From Cristatella mucedo (lineage: Eukaryota; Bryozoa; Phylactolaemata; Cristatellidae), in contig WPIO01000088.1 of assembly GCA_009760855.2 (NCBI GenBank), forward strand, positions 732,001-796,000: a stretch of 64,000 bases of DNA, written 5' to 3'. The notes under the pieces are model-generated. The model was not told where the DNA came from and made no database searches. It saw only the letters and a program-made list of their open reading frames with translations. Positions 34,985 through 44,099 of the stretch are shown here, piece after piece. The position numbers and the translations under genes are program-made. The stretch's first letter is position 1. The number at the start of each line of letters is the position of its first letter.

Positions 34985-35840
34985 TGATTTTTCAGAGTTA
35001 TGGCTATGCCTATAAATATCTAACGTGCGAACGTCGCCCGAACTTCCAACCACCCATGCAATGCCCGACGAGCCTAATGAGACGTACGCCGCCGATATGG
35101 TCAAGTCGAGCGACTGCTGCGATGCCCAACGTTACAGGTGGAGCTAATCCCCTCGCGCGTCGCGACAGCACCGCTAGCTGTGACAGCAGAGCAGAACGTC
35201 GCCAGCAATCGACATCGTAGCGAAGCTACCCGGAATGGCTAACCACATGTCAGTACAAAATGGCGGTGTGCAGCATGAGTCTTGCGAGTAAAGCAGACTG
35301 CCATCAGAGGCCAGTACCCACAGGTTGAATAAACGATGCGCCATAATAATAATAATGTACTTGATAAAGCGCCCTCAGAGAACTTAATCTCTTTCTAGGC
35401 GCTTTACATTTGCTGCAAAGGGAATTTCCGCCACTCTTGCATTGTGCACAATAAAATCGTGTTGCAGCTCGTAAAGTAAGTTCTATCGAGCACGAACAAG
35501 TGATTCCACAATGACGAGCCGTATAAAGTAGACTCGCTTTCATTGCCGACCACGAAGTGACAGAATTTGTGGGCGCAACACTCCGTAGACGACGACGCTG
35601 ACGCCCCGCCCGGCCGGATCCAAGGCCAAGATCAGAGAGCTCTCGGTCGAGCTGAGGCCGTAAGCACGCTGCATTCCGGAAGAAAGGGCCGTGGAGGCCG
35701 CCACTCCTGCAATTTCTCTCCATCCGGTGCCCATTGAAGAAGCGTTTGCCTAATCGACAGAGCTCGGCTCCTTTCGACGACCGAGCTCACGCGCGTGCTA
35801 GTCCCGCCGATGCGGATTGGACAATGTAGCCATCTAAAAC
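34985..35840 (-). pseudogene. Gene 3, tectonin relic
   Basis: It is colinear with the gene 2 tectonin exon. It reads QSASAGLA, then GTGWREIAGVAASTALSSGM and SLILALDPAG; after a nested LINE tail (35343-35426) it matches the segment around gccagtacccacag, and ends with VSLGSSGIAWVVGSSGDVRT. Frameshifts and stops separate the parts, so no propeller could form. A further partial match (VQSVVAGLADDPLSLADL) lies at 36300-36370. It is most likely the 3' part of decayed gene 3, whose PAN exon is at 42371-42622. Confidence 0.65.
35343..35426 (-). mobile_element. LINE tail fragment inside the tectonin relic
   Basis: It begins with (ATA)n and includes gcgccctcagagaacttaat and gcgctttacatttgctgcaa. It is about the same length as the nested tail at 25425-25515. 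Confidence 0.85.
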
Positions 35841-36531
35841 ACGCTCAAGGAATTAGAACTTAGAAGAATAGAATAACACCTTGAGCGTGAATGGAATAGA
35901 ATAATATCTAATAATAGAATACTAATAATAGTATATTAATAACAATAATTATATATATATATATATGTACATAATCATTACAATTTATATATTTATATTA
36001 TATATATATAATATATAATATTATAAATTATTATTATATAGTAATGTTATTATTAATAATATTTATTAAAAATGTTAATATATTATTATTATTTATTATT
36101 TATTATTATACTATATGATACATTATATATTATACGCGGTACGAGTTGTAATAATAATAATAGAATAATAAATAGAATAGAATCATTAGAATTTCGACGG
36201 CCAAGCGGCCGTTGATAAACGGGAGCATTTGTTGGAAGCCAGAGCTTGCAAAGGGCGCCGACGCTCCGGGCAGCAGCAGGCAATTGGACCAGCCGAACCA
36301 AGTAGTAAAGCTCACCAAGTCGGCCAGGCTGAGTGGGTCATCCGCTAGACCGGCCACTACGGATTGGACGCTGCGGCCAAGCTACTTCTGCGCGGAAATG
36401 TCTGTAACAAGTTTACCGGGAAATAATTCAGAATCGAAAACAGAGCCCATACTCCAGCCACAGTCCGGCCCCGGTACGGAATGAACGTTTTTTTCTTAAC
36501 TCCGTCTGTACGATCTCTGAAGCAGGTTTAC
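35841..36531. other. AT-rich spacer and tectonin-like crumbs
   Basis: Short ATAATA-type repeats occupy 35860-36180. The part 36240-36480 keeps the tectonin-like fragment noted above. A tttaccgggaaa word occurs both here (36409-36425) and at 36527-36540, a small local duplication. Confidence 0.4.
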
Positions 36532-36632
36532 CGGGAAAGAAATCAGAGCGTCCACGGCGGACGGAGCGTCCGTCGATGAGAGCGATGAGTCTTTGAAGTT
36601 CCCGCCACTGGCGCCATCGGCCGATGCTTCAC
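36532..36632 (-). pseudogene. Possible gene 3 linker exon, Ser-rich
   Basis: There is an acceptor at 36633-36634 (gatgcacacag|gtgaagc) in phase 1, as in the other linkers. It is followed by a Ser/Ala-rich peptide (DSSLSSTDAPSAVDALISFP). The donor candidate (tttcccg|gtaaac) gives phase 0, which breaks the rule seen in genes 1 and 2. It may be a decayed or chance exon. Confidence 0.25.
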
Positions 36633-36937
36633 CTGTGTGCATCCAAATGAATCGGCTAGGCTCAGGCAGTGGGTCAGCCTCGGCGAGTTTGGAGCCGTGC
36701 GGTCTAGTCGGCTCTGCGTGCTAGCAAAGCGCAACCTCGAATGACCCTGACCTTACTCAGAACGGCCACTCGACATTTATTTAAGAAGAGTGTTTGGAAT
36801 TGCTTTTTAACGCACCTCTAGCTGTTCCCGAGTAAAGTTATACATTTGAGCATGTGATAAAACAAGTAAAAAAAAAGCGTGAATACAGGCTCAGCTAGTT
36901 TTGTTACAAATACCCTGTTTTGCGACTCAATATACAG

Positions 36938-36939
<2 letters not shown>

Positions 36940-36976
<37 letters not shown>

Positions 36977-37104
36977 TTATTTATTGCATATTGAGTATAT
37001 ACACACATTATATGTTGCAATACATATTGCATATTGCTCATTATATATTATTTATTATTTATTCGTATAGCACATATTCCTATAGCATATATTCATATAT
37101 ATTA
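36940..37104. repeat. TA-rich simple repeat
   Basis: A TA tract is followed by tatata and attcatat words. It forms the left flank of the TA-flanked repeat copy 3. Confidence 0.8.
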
Positions 37105-37215
37105 CAAGATCTCACTGCCTTTGGACTCGCATCACTGAGTCATTGCTGACAATGCTGCTCCATATTTGCCGCGTGACGGAAGGAAGGACTTTCTCGCTTT
37201 ATTTTTAGTAGATTT
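37105..37215 (+). repeat. TA-flanked interspersed repeat (copy 3)
   Basis: It reads ctcactgcctttggactcgc, then cactgagtcattgctgacaa and tgccgcgtgacggaaggaag. It is flanked on both sides by TA-rich tracts, as are copies 1 and 2. Confidence 0.6.
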
Positions 37216-37259
37216 ATATAGAAAGTATATAAAAGCTGTAGAGAATGTATATACATATA

Positions 37260-37412
<153 letters not shown>

Positions 37413-37970
37413 CCATGAATCGGATGTGAAGATGAGTTATAAGGGAAATGTTGGCAGACATTTCATTTCAGACCCGTATATGTTTCAACAAATGATTTTT
37501 TGTAATTCCTCTGTAACTCGACATTTTCCAGAGCTTTTCTCCAATAGATTGCGTGGGGACTGAGCTTGATCGCTGCTATTCGTTGTGCATTGGTGAGAAG
37601 TAGCACCGTTGTTTTGAAGCTTGCGAGTGTACTAGTTCGGCTGAGGTGATTTAATTGTAACGCCGAAGGCTCGGCAGGGTAGGCTTGACCTGCCGCTTAC
37701 CTAGCGGCGTAACCTAGCGCCTACTGCCGTTCGTTTCGCGCCTACGCGCAATAAGCTGGCCGCCACGAAACGAGCGTTTCTGGCGCCGACGTGCTTACCG
37801 TTACTAAAGGGGGTCGTGAGTCCGCGGCGTGAATTGGAAAGCGAGACACATGAATTGGGGCGAGACATACAAATTGGGGATTTTACTGAACTTTATTCGC
37901 AAGCGCACAAAGTCGCTGCGCGTCTAGTCCAGCTTTATCTTCAAACTCCTCGCACGTTCTCAACAGCACC

Positions 37971-38330
37971 AGCACTCTTGCGGAGGGAATACTTCTTCAC
38001 GCTGAGCGCGAACCGGAGCCTAAACCCTAACCGGAGAACTAGAACTCAGTTTCCACGTGTGCGGGAGGAATACTCCACACACGCCACCTCAAGCACTCTT
38101 GTGGAGGGAATACCCCTCCACACTGAAGCGCGAATCGGAGTCTAAACCCTAACCGGAGAACTAGAACTCGGTTTCCACCAGTGCGGCAGGAATACTCCAC
38201 ACACGCCACCTCAAGCACTCTTGCGGAGGAAACACGTCTCCACACTTACGCTACTTACATCTATACTGGGGAACGACCCAAATAGACGGAGCTCAAACTG
38301 GAGCCTAAACCCTAACCGGAGAACTAGGAC
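37971..38330. repeat. About 121-bp tandem repeat with CCTAACC cores
   Basis: The word agcactcttg recurs at 37971, 38092 and 38214. Each unit contains cctaaaccctaaccggagaa and tactccacacacgccacc, and the last unit is incomplete. Open frames here follow the repeat and have no gene support. Confidence 0.85.
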
Positions 38331-38724
38331 TCCACACACGCTGACTACGCCTAGCTCGCACCGGCAAATCCCTATGCCGAGACCACGTGCTAGCGCGCAC
38401 ACACAAAACACAAAAGAAACACAAAACTCCAGCTCGGGCGCGATAAGACCGTATTCGGTGGAGTCCACCGAATCCTCCTAGCGCTGTCTCGTCCTGTTCC
38501 GCCCATCGTCGGCGGACAACCCACCCTCCGCCCTCGCTTTCAGAGAAACGAGTTCCCGACGGCGTCGAAGCGCAGAGCCGGACAGAAGACCAGAAGAGAC
38601 CAAAAACACAAGACCAAGAGCGAACGTCGCTCGACTCTTAAATGATTAGCTGAGACAATGGGGCAAGAGCTTAGTGGTATTGGGCCCGACACCAGGGCCC
38701 ATTACGGTAAGGAATTAATACCGG
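38331..38724. other. Spacer, no gene seen
   Basis: A GC-moderate stretch between the tandem repeat and a LINE. No exon or repeat was recognised. Confidence 0.35.
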
Positions 38725-39900
38725 CACTAGGCCACGTGCTTGGTCCGTTTCTTTTCACGGTTTATACTCTCCCTCTTGCCGATGTGAATGCCGAGCACAA
38801 TCTAGGCCTTCACTTCTATGTGGATGACACTAAGTTGTACCTTTGCTTTGATCCCTCCCAGCCCCCTGCACATAAAATTCTCTCAACTCCTTGCTGCATG
38901 TATTAATGACATCCGATCATGGATGACAACAAATTTTCTTAAATTGAATGATGATAAAACTAACTTACTAGTAATGAGCAAACCAACTGTGATTCAGAAG
39001 TTGGAAAGGCTAATGCTCAAAATCGGCTTTACCAGCATATCTCCTGTTGAATCTGCACAAAATCTATGTGTCATGTTCCAAAGTGACCTTTCGTTAAATA
39101 GCCACATCAGCTCCACAATCGAGCCTGTCTACTTGCAGCTACAAAACATTGCTAACAGTCGGGCTTGTTTAAACAGGGATACCACATCTAAGTTGGTCAA
39201 TACATTTGTGACATTCTGCCTCGACTTCTGTAACTTACTGCTTGCTGGTACCGGCCTATGCAACCAGGCACTTACAGCTGGTGCAAAACTCTGCAGCTAA
39301 GCCTGTTTGTCATGAGCATCGAAATTGCCACGTCACACCACTTCTTGCCAGCTTGCACTGGCTACCAGTCAAGTGACGGATTGGCTTCAAGGTTTGGTCA
39401 CTCAATTTTAGGTCCGTTGATTCTTTGGCTCCAGCCTACCTATCAGATCTACTGCCCCAGGCTAAGCATCGCACCACCGCTTTTCGGAATCTAAATGTTG
39501 ACCAGTACCTCGTGTAACCCTCAAATCCTTTGGAGACCGTGCCTTTAGTTCGTATGCTCCCAAAGCCTGGAACTCTCTCCCGACCTCCGTCACGACATCC
39601 CCTGACTTGACCGTATTTAAAAATAACCTAAAACACACCTATTTATGACAGCATTTAGTGGGTTCCTGTGATTCGTCCTTTATGTGCTTATGCGTGCTGA
39701 CACTGCTGCATGCTGTCACTAACCACACTAGCATGCTGATCCTGTGCAGGTTACCCTAACCAAGTTATTCATGTTGTTTATCAACCATGATACCACTCAC
39801 CCATTCGATCGTGTTTCCTTTGTAGCAAATGTAAAGCACCTAGAAAGAGATTGAGTTCTCTGAGGGCGCTCTATCAAGTGTATTATTATTATTATTATTA
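38725..39900 (+). mobile_element. CR1/L2-like LINE, 3' half
   Basis: The RT begins within the VLGPFLFTVYTLPLAD motif and keeps YVDDTKLYLCFD (the YADD box has become YVDD). After one shift it has a 160-codon frame, then the tail to 39900 with TTA repeats. It is inactive. Confidence 0.9.
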
Positions 39901-39904
39901 CTGG

Positions 39905-40457
39905 AATGTCCCCTCTGTCCAGCTTGAATGGCGAACGGGTCCCAGACGATTCTTTTTGGACAGAGCGATGGCGAAGGTTGACAGGCGAAATCAAGCCAAC
40001 ATCAATCAGCAGCTCCCGTGGGTATAGGACCAATTCTAAAGACCGAGTCGCCAACGCTGGTCAGAGAGCTTCCTGGCTTGCTCTTAAGCTCTGGCTCTCT
40101 AACCGCACTGACGCTCCTCTCTGGCTCACTGCTCCAGGACAAAGGAGTTCTACCCGCCGCCGATCAGCTCTTGTTCGTGCTAAAATTCAGCCAAGGCCAG
40201 CAGAGCGCTACATAAGGCATTGTCACTATAGGCACGTATAAGTAGGGCTTTGCGATGTAAATAGATGCGCTTTGAAGCACTGCAGATTCGATGGTGACTC
40301 TTCGTGAATTATGAAATAAGGCTGAAAGGAGCTAGTGAACGGACTAAGGTCGCCTAGTGCAGTTCTAGAGCGACGCGCACCGGAAATATGTCGTTTATCG
40401 GATGTGCCACCCTGTCCGCTGCCAGCGCAGCCAGACGAGCTCGCCACGCCGAGACTG
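39905..40457. other. Spacer, no gene called
   Basis: Plus-strand frames at 39906-40241 and 40335 onward lack splice or family support. Confidence 0.3.
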
Positions 40458-40600
40458 ACTGGTGGCAAAGTTCCTGTGACCTTAGTCCGGGGTCGTGGAC
40501 TCGAATCCTGCGGCAGTGAGCAGTTCTTTATTGCCGCTGCAAGCGTTGGTGATAGAAGGCTCTTCTGTCGCGGTATAAAAGAAGCCGCTAAATCAGCGAG
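40458..40600 (+). mobile_element. tRNA-derived SINE, diverged
   Basis: It has the B box ggtcgtggactcgaatcctg, the body agttctttattgccgctgca and the tail taaaagaagccgctaaatca. It belongs to the same family as 48843-49150. Confidence 0.65.
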
Positions 40601-40715
40601 TGTTTACAAAAAATATTCGCTTTCGGGACGACACGCCTGTGCAGTAGCAGCCTGTGCAGTAGCACTTGCGATACACGAACTCAGCAGCCGCTACTTCCGG
40701 TCATGGCCTCTGCTG

Positions 40716-40866
<151 letters not shown>

Positions 40867-41009
40867 TATCATCATCAATTGAGCCAGCCTACCGGTACGA
40901 ATCGAGCTCGCACAAAGAGAGAAGAGCGAAGAAGGCGTGGTTTCCGAGTCAGCGAGCAGAAATAGGTCAAGGTAATGATGTCACACATGGATTACTACAA
41001 ACAGCATTA

Positions 41010-41135
41010 GCTTAGTTCTGCCAGCGGGTGAGTTGCCTGCCTTCAACGACCGACGTGGTTGGTTCGAGCCTTGTGGTAGGTGTGATGTGTCTGAATAGAG
41101 ATGAAGTTCTCTTGGGGCATTTGACAAATTAATTA
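41010..41135 (+). mobile_element. SINE-like fragment
   Basis: It has a B-box-like cgtggttggttcgagccttg and the ending aagttctcttggggcatttg. It is related to the second SINE family and strongly diverged. Confidence 0.4.
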
Positions 41136-41203
41136 ATCACATGTATTCGCATCCGTTTAGACGATACAGAGCCACCGCCTGTGGAGCAGCCAGCTCCACA
41201 CAG

Positions 41204-41395
41204 CTCCGCCTCCGCCATTTTTATTTCTTACGCTAATCAATCGGATTTGATTTCAGGCTCGATTTCAGTCCGTTCGGCAACTGTGGGTATGCAAACTAGT
41301 CGACACCTCCTGGGATCTTTTTTGTTTGCTTTTTGTCTCCTGTCTTTGCTCTCGCCAGCGCGCGCTTTTTCATCCGCCTCCGCCATTTTTATTTC
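41204..41395. repeat. Exact 23-bp direct repeat, 169 bases apart
   Basis: tccgcctccgccatttttat plus ttc occurs at 41204-41226 and again at 41373-41395, upstream of the two-exon gene. It may be part of its promoter or 5' UTR. Confidence 0.85.
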
Positions 41396-41704
41396 GATGC
41401 GGCTCGCGCAGACGACAAATCTTTGCCGGCTTCCCTTTCAGGCAGACGACGAATCCTTCGAAGCGCGAACGCAGTGCCGTTCGGGCGCAAAGCCTAGGTG
41501 CACGAAGCCAAGCTCCTTCCGACCAACTTCCGTGCTGCCCGCACCACAAACAGCCAAGTTACCAGGGTCGCAGCGTACGACTTTGCGCGGCCTCCAATGA
41601 GGTGCGCGGTGCCTCGGGATGAGTGCGGTTTCCTGTTGCCGATCGCTCTCCAAATGTGCGCAGCACAGCTGCGCCGTAATGTGGATTCTAGTGACGCGCA
41701 AAAA

Positions 41705-41864
41705 ATGGCTGCCCAAGGAAAAAGGCTAGAGAAGGTCGAGCGTCAAGTTGCTCAAACTGCTCAAGCTGCCCCGCAAGTTCCGGACAACCGGCCGCCCCAG
41801 CGTCTCGCAGATTTCCCGAAGCTCGCCATTCCGGAAGCGGCGCCTCAAGGAAAGCCGGAAGCAG
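41705..41864 (+). CDS. Two-exon small gene, exon 1
   Basis: ATG at 41705 (context aaaaATGG) opens 53 codons, rich in Gln, Ala and Pro, starting with a basic, helix-prone segment (MAAQGKRLEKVERQVAQTAQ) and then PPQRLADFPKLAIPEA. It ends in a consensus donor, gaagcag|gtgagt, phase 1. The frame is open upstream without another good ATG. An alternative upstream ATG at 41288 starts a different frame with a signal-like leader (MQTSRHLLGSFLFAFCLLSL) but leads to no splice site seen. The layout RLADF, P-rich, then an amphipathic stretch faintly recalls small mitochondrial proteins such as ATP synthase subunit g. That is a guess, and the product is not identified. Confidence 0.55.
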
Positions 41865-41997
41865 GTGAGTCTGTCGCATTCCCGCTTGATCGAAGCCAAT
41901 CCGGCGCCCGGACGCCTTAGGAAGGAACGACGAAACTAGGCACACAGGCCACGCTTCCGAGTCCCTGAGGCTACTCTGAAGCAAAATCTCTTCGCAG

Positions 41998-42107
41998 CTT
42001 TTTATGCGGTCTCTCGGATTTTGCCTCACGGTCAACAATTTACCATCGCCGCCGGCGGCAAATCCTCGACGAAGGCGTGGCAGGCGTGGCTGGCAGTTCA
42101 AAAGTGA
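41998..42107 (+). CDS. Two-exon small gene, exon 2
   Basis: The acceptor aatctcttcgcag lies at 41996-41997 after a 133-base intron. In phase 1 it continues for 35 codons (FYAVSRILPHGQQFTIAAGG, then SSTKAWQAWLAVQK) to TGA at 42105. Matching phase, a short intron with good signals on both sides and peptide-like text on either side make the pair convincing. The total is 89 residues with no signal peptide or membrane segment. It converges on the gene 3 PAN exon, 264 bases away. Confidence 0.55.
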
Positions 42108-42370
42108 TGCGAAGAGCCGTTTAGCGTAAAACGAGAAGAGAACATTTAATCCAAAGACGACGCGAAACAAAACTGGAGAGATTATGATATCTTCCGACGC
42201 CAGTTTGACTCTTTATTCTCGCGCCCAGCTGGTCAGCACTGTAGCGGCGTGACCTGCCTGCCTGCCTGCCAGGCAGCAGCGCATGAGAGAAAAATTAATA
42301 AGTTAATAAATTAATAATAATAAGTTAATAAATTATTAAGTGATAAATTGCCACTCACGACGTTCGCTAC

Positions 42371-42622
42371 CTTTCTTCGATATCGTCAGCACGTTGGGGG
42401 CGCTTGCAAGTCTTTGATCGGCCGCCGCTTCCAGACTGCAGACGCCGCGCTCAGTGGAATACTGCATCGCCAGGCACCGCTCACCGGCGGCGACGCACCG
42501 ACGCGAGCAGGCGGCCAGGTCACGTGCCAACGCGTCCGGTGACCTCCGAGGACGAAAGGTTACCTTCGAGCCACCGTCCGAGGGACGAGCGTCGAAGCGC
42601 TGGATCCTGGATGGCTGCAAAC
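42371..42622 (-). pseudogene. Gene 3, PAN/Apple-like exon, open but in a decayed gene
   Basis: The exon is 252 bases with the same acceptor (cacctctag|), donor (aagaaag|gtagc), phase and cysteine pattern as genes 1 and 2, and no stop. It differs from gene 1 by only a few bases (for example a Glu-to-Arg change before GVCSLE). The leader upstream has lost its ATG and frame, and the promoter has lost the TATA box. The matching tectonin part at 34985-35840 is broken. Either the copy is a recent pseudogene or the exon is used in another transcript. Confidence 0.6.
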
Positions 42623-42723
42623 CTAGAGGTGACGCGGAAAGCTTGGACGCTTAACGAAAACCCCTGGCCCGGCCCGGCTAGTAGCCGCCCATAAGCGAGC
42701 GGCGGCCAAACGACTTAGCTCAC

Positions 42724-42773
42724 ATTAAGATGCCGTCTAGCGTTGTTGCAAAATTGATCACGCCAAGTGGCAC
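42724..42773 (-). pseudogene. Gene 3, decayed signal-peptide exon
   Basis: It aligns with the leader exons at 5312-5360 and 27311-27359. The ATG has become GTG and one base has been added before the conserved donor (ttaat|gtgag), so joining to the PAN exon would be out of frame. The hydrophobic core is only partly kept. The intron to the PAN exon is 101 bases. Confidence 0.6.
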
Positions 42774-43004
42774 GGTCTCGACCCGACAAATGCTCGCTGT
42801 TTCACTGCACACACAAAGTCGAGTAATCAGCAAGCCCGCGTGGCCATCGTAGCTTTGTGCAGAGCTTTGTGCAGAACTCTGGCTTCATATCTACTTTCTC
42901 CTCTTTCAAGTCTTGTGTTTGCTCAGAACTTAGTGCACTGCCAGCGAGATGCGTAATCGGCTTTCTGCGTAAGTAGCCTCGCGCCGCCTGGCGATGGCTT
43001 TCAG

Positions 43005-43060
43005 GAAACGGGCTGGTATACAAGTCGTGTCCTGTTGCTCCTCAATAAAAGCATGCCGCT
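43005..43060 (+). promoter_or_regulatory. Conserved upstream element, block 3 copy
   Basis: gggctggtatacaagtcgtg is followed by ttgctcctcaataaaagcat. A fourth, weaker relative lies at 43620-43670 (gtggcatacaatgcgcgtcc). Confidence 0.25.
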
Positions 43061-43918
43061 TAAAATTCAAATAGTAATACGCTCGATTCAACCATTAGCG
43101 TGCTGCAGCCGGAAAAGCAGGCGCTTGACAATATTTTCTCGAGCTACTCTCGAGCGCGGTCGGCTTGTCAAGCTACGACGAGCGGAAATCTTGAGAGCCC
43201 TTTCGATTGACACTAAAGTGCCGCAATCTTGACTGAGGGCCATAACCAAGCGACTGCAGCGACTGCGCTCATCCGTGTATGTAAGTAAAGGCACGCACTG
43301 TGGAGTCGACGGTGCATGCACAACAAAATTGGAATAATTTCAGACGGTCACTAATCATCACCAGTCATAGTCATAGTCATCACTAGCCTTCAGTTTGACT
43401 GCCTTCGGTCGATGGAAATCGTTATCGATGAATGCCCACTCATACTTAAAATTATTAATACTGCGATCACTAATGCATTGCTCCGTGCATCGCCTGCACG
43501 TTAGCTTGGCGTTTGGTTCCCGCTGAACACAAATCTGCCCAGAATTTGATGCACGGCCTGCAAAACGAACTATTGGCTTTCTAGTTGTCTAGTCTAAGCT
43601 AGTCGCCCGTGTGCGTGGGCGGCGCTTTTAGGAAATGATGTGGCATACAATGCGCGTCCTCGTAGTTCTGTTGCTCATTTTTAGAATTATACGATTTGAA
43701 ATCCAAATACTGAAACATGCGGGCATACAATTAGAGTGTCGCAATACATTTGTGCCATTTGCCGTATCTACCTGAGCGACGCATGGCCGATCGATCGATT
43801 CTCGGCCAACATACTCCGTCCTTGGTCGATAATCGGCCAACATTCGCATCTACTGGGTACTAATAGCCTGTCTGATCGGCACCGTAGCGGTGGAAGTGAC
43901 GCTATTGCTAAGGTGCTC
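43061..43918. other. Duplicated upstream flank, no gene seen
   Basis: It loosely matches the flanks of genes 1 and 2, and part of it appears repeated again at 43490-43860. tcatagtcatcac words form a small repeat at 43360-43384. Confidence 0.35.
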
Positions 43919-43920
43919 AC

Positions 43921-44021
43921 CTGCGGACCGACGCGATGTGTGTCACGATGTCCTCGCAGGTGACCGGCTGGTGGGCCTGCCAGATCACCTGCACGAGCTT
44001 CGACAAGGTGTTCACCAGCAT
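43921..44021 (-). CDS. Candidate exon of an unrecognised gene
   Basis: ATG at 44021 opens 33 codons (MLVNTLSKLVQVIWQAHQPV, then TCEDIVTHIASVR) up to a consensus donor, gtccgcag|gtgagc, in phase 2. The peptide is helix-like with a CEDIVTHI segment reminiscent of winged-helix folds, but no family can be named. The frame is open further upstream until a LINE begins at 44100, which may have removed earlier exons. No downstream exon was found in 42-43.9 kb. Confidence 0.35.
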
Positions 44022-44099
44022 TGTGCCAGCATCAGCAGAGCAGCAGCAATAAAGCGTAGGCGAGAGGCAGAAGGATGTTCTTAAGCGTCTGCGAGTGAG

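Noticed and set aside
41288-41600. Secreted protein starting at 41288 with a signal-like leader
   Set aside because: The leader is convincing, but the following 75 residues are low-complexity, no splice site continues it, and it overlaps the better-supported two-exon gene in another frame. It is kept only as a note there.
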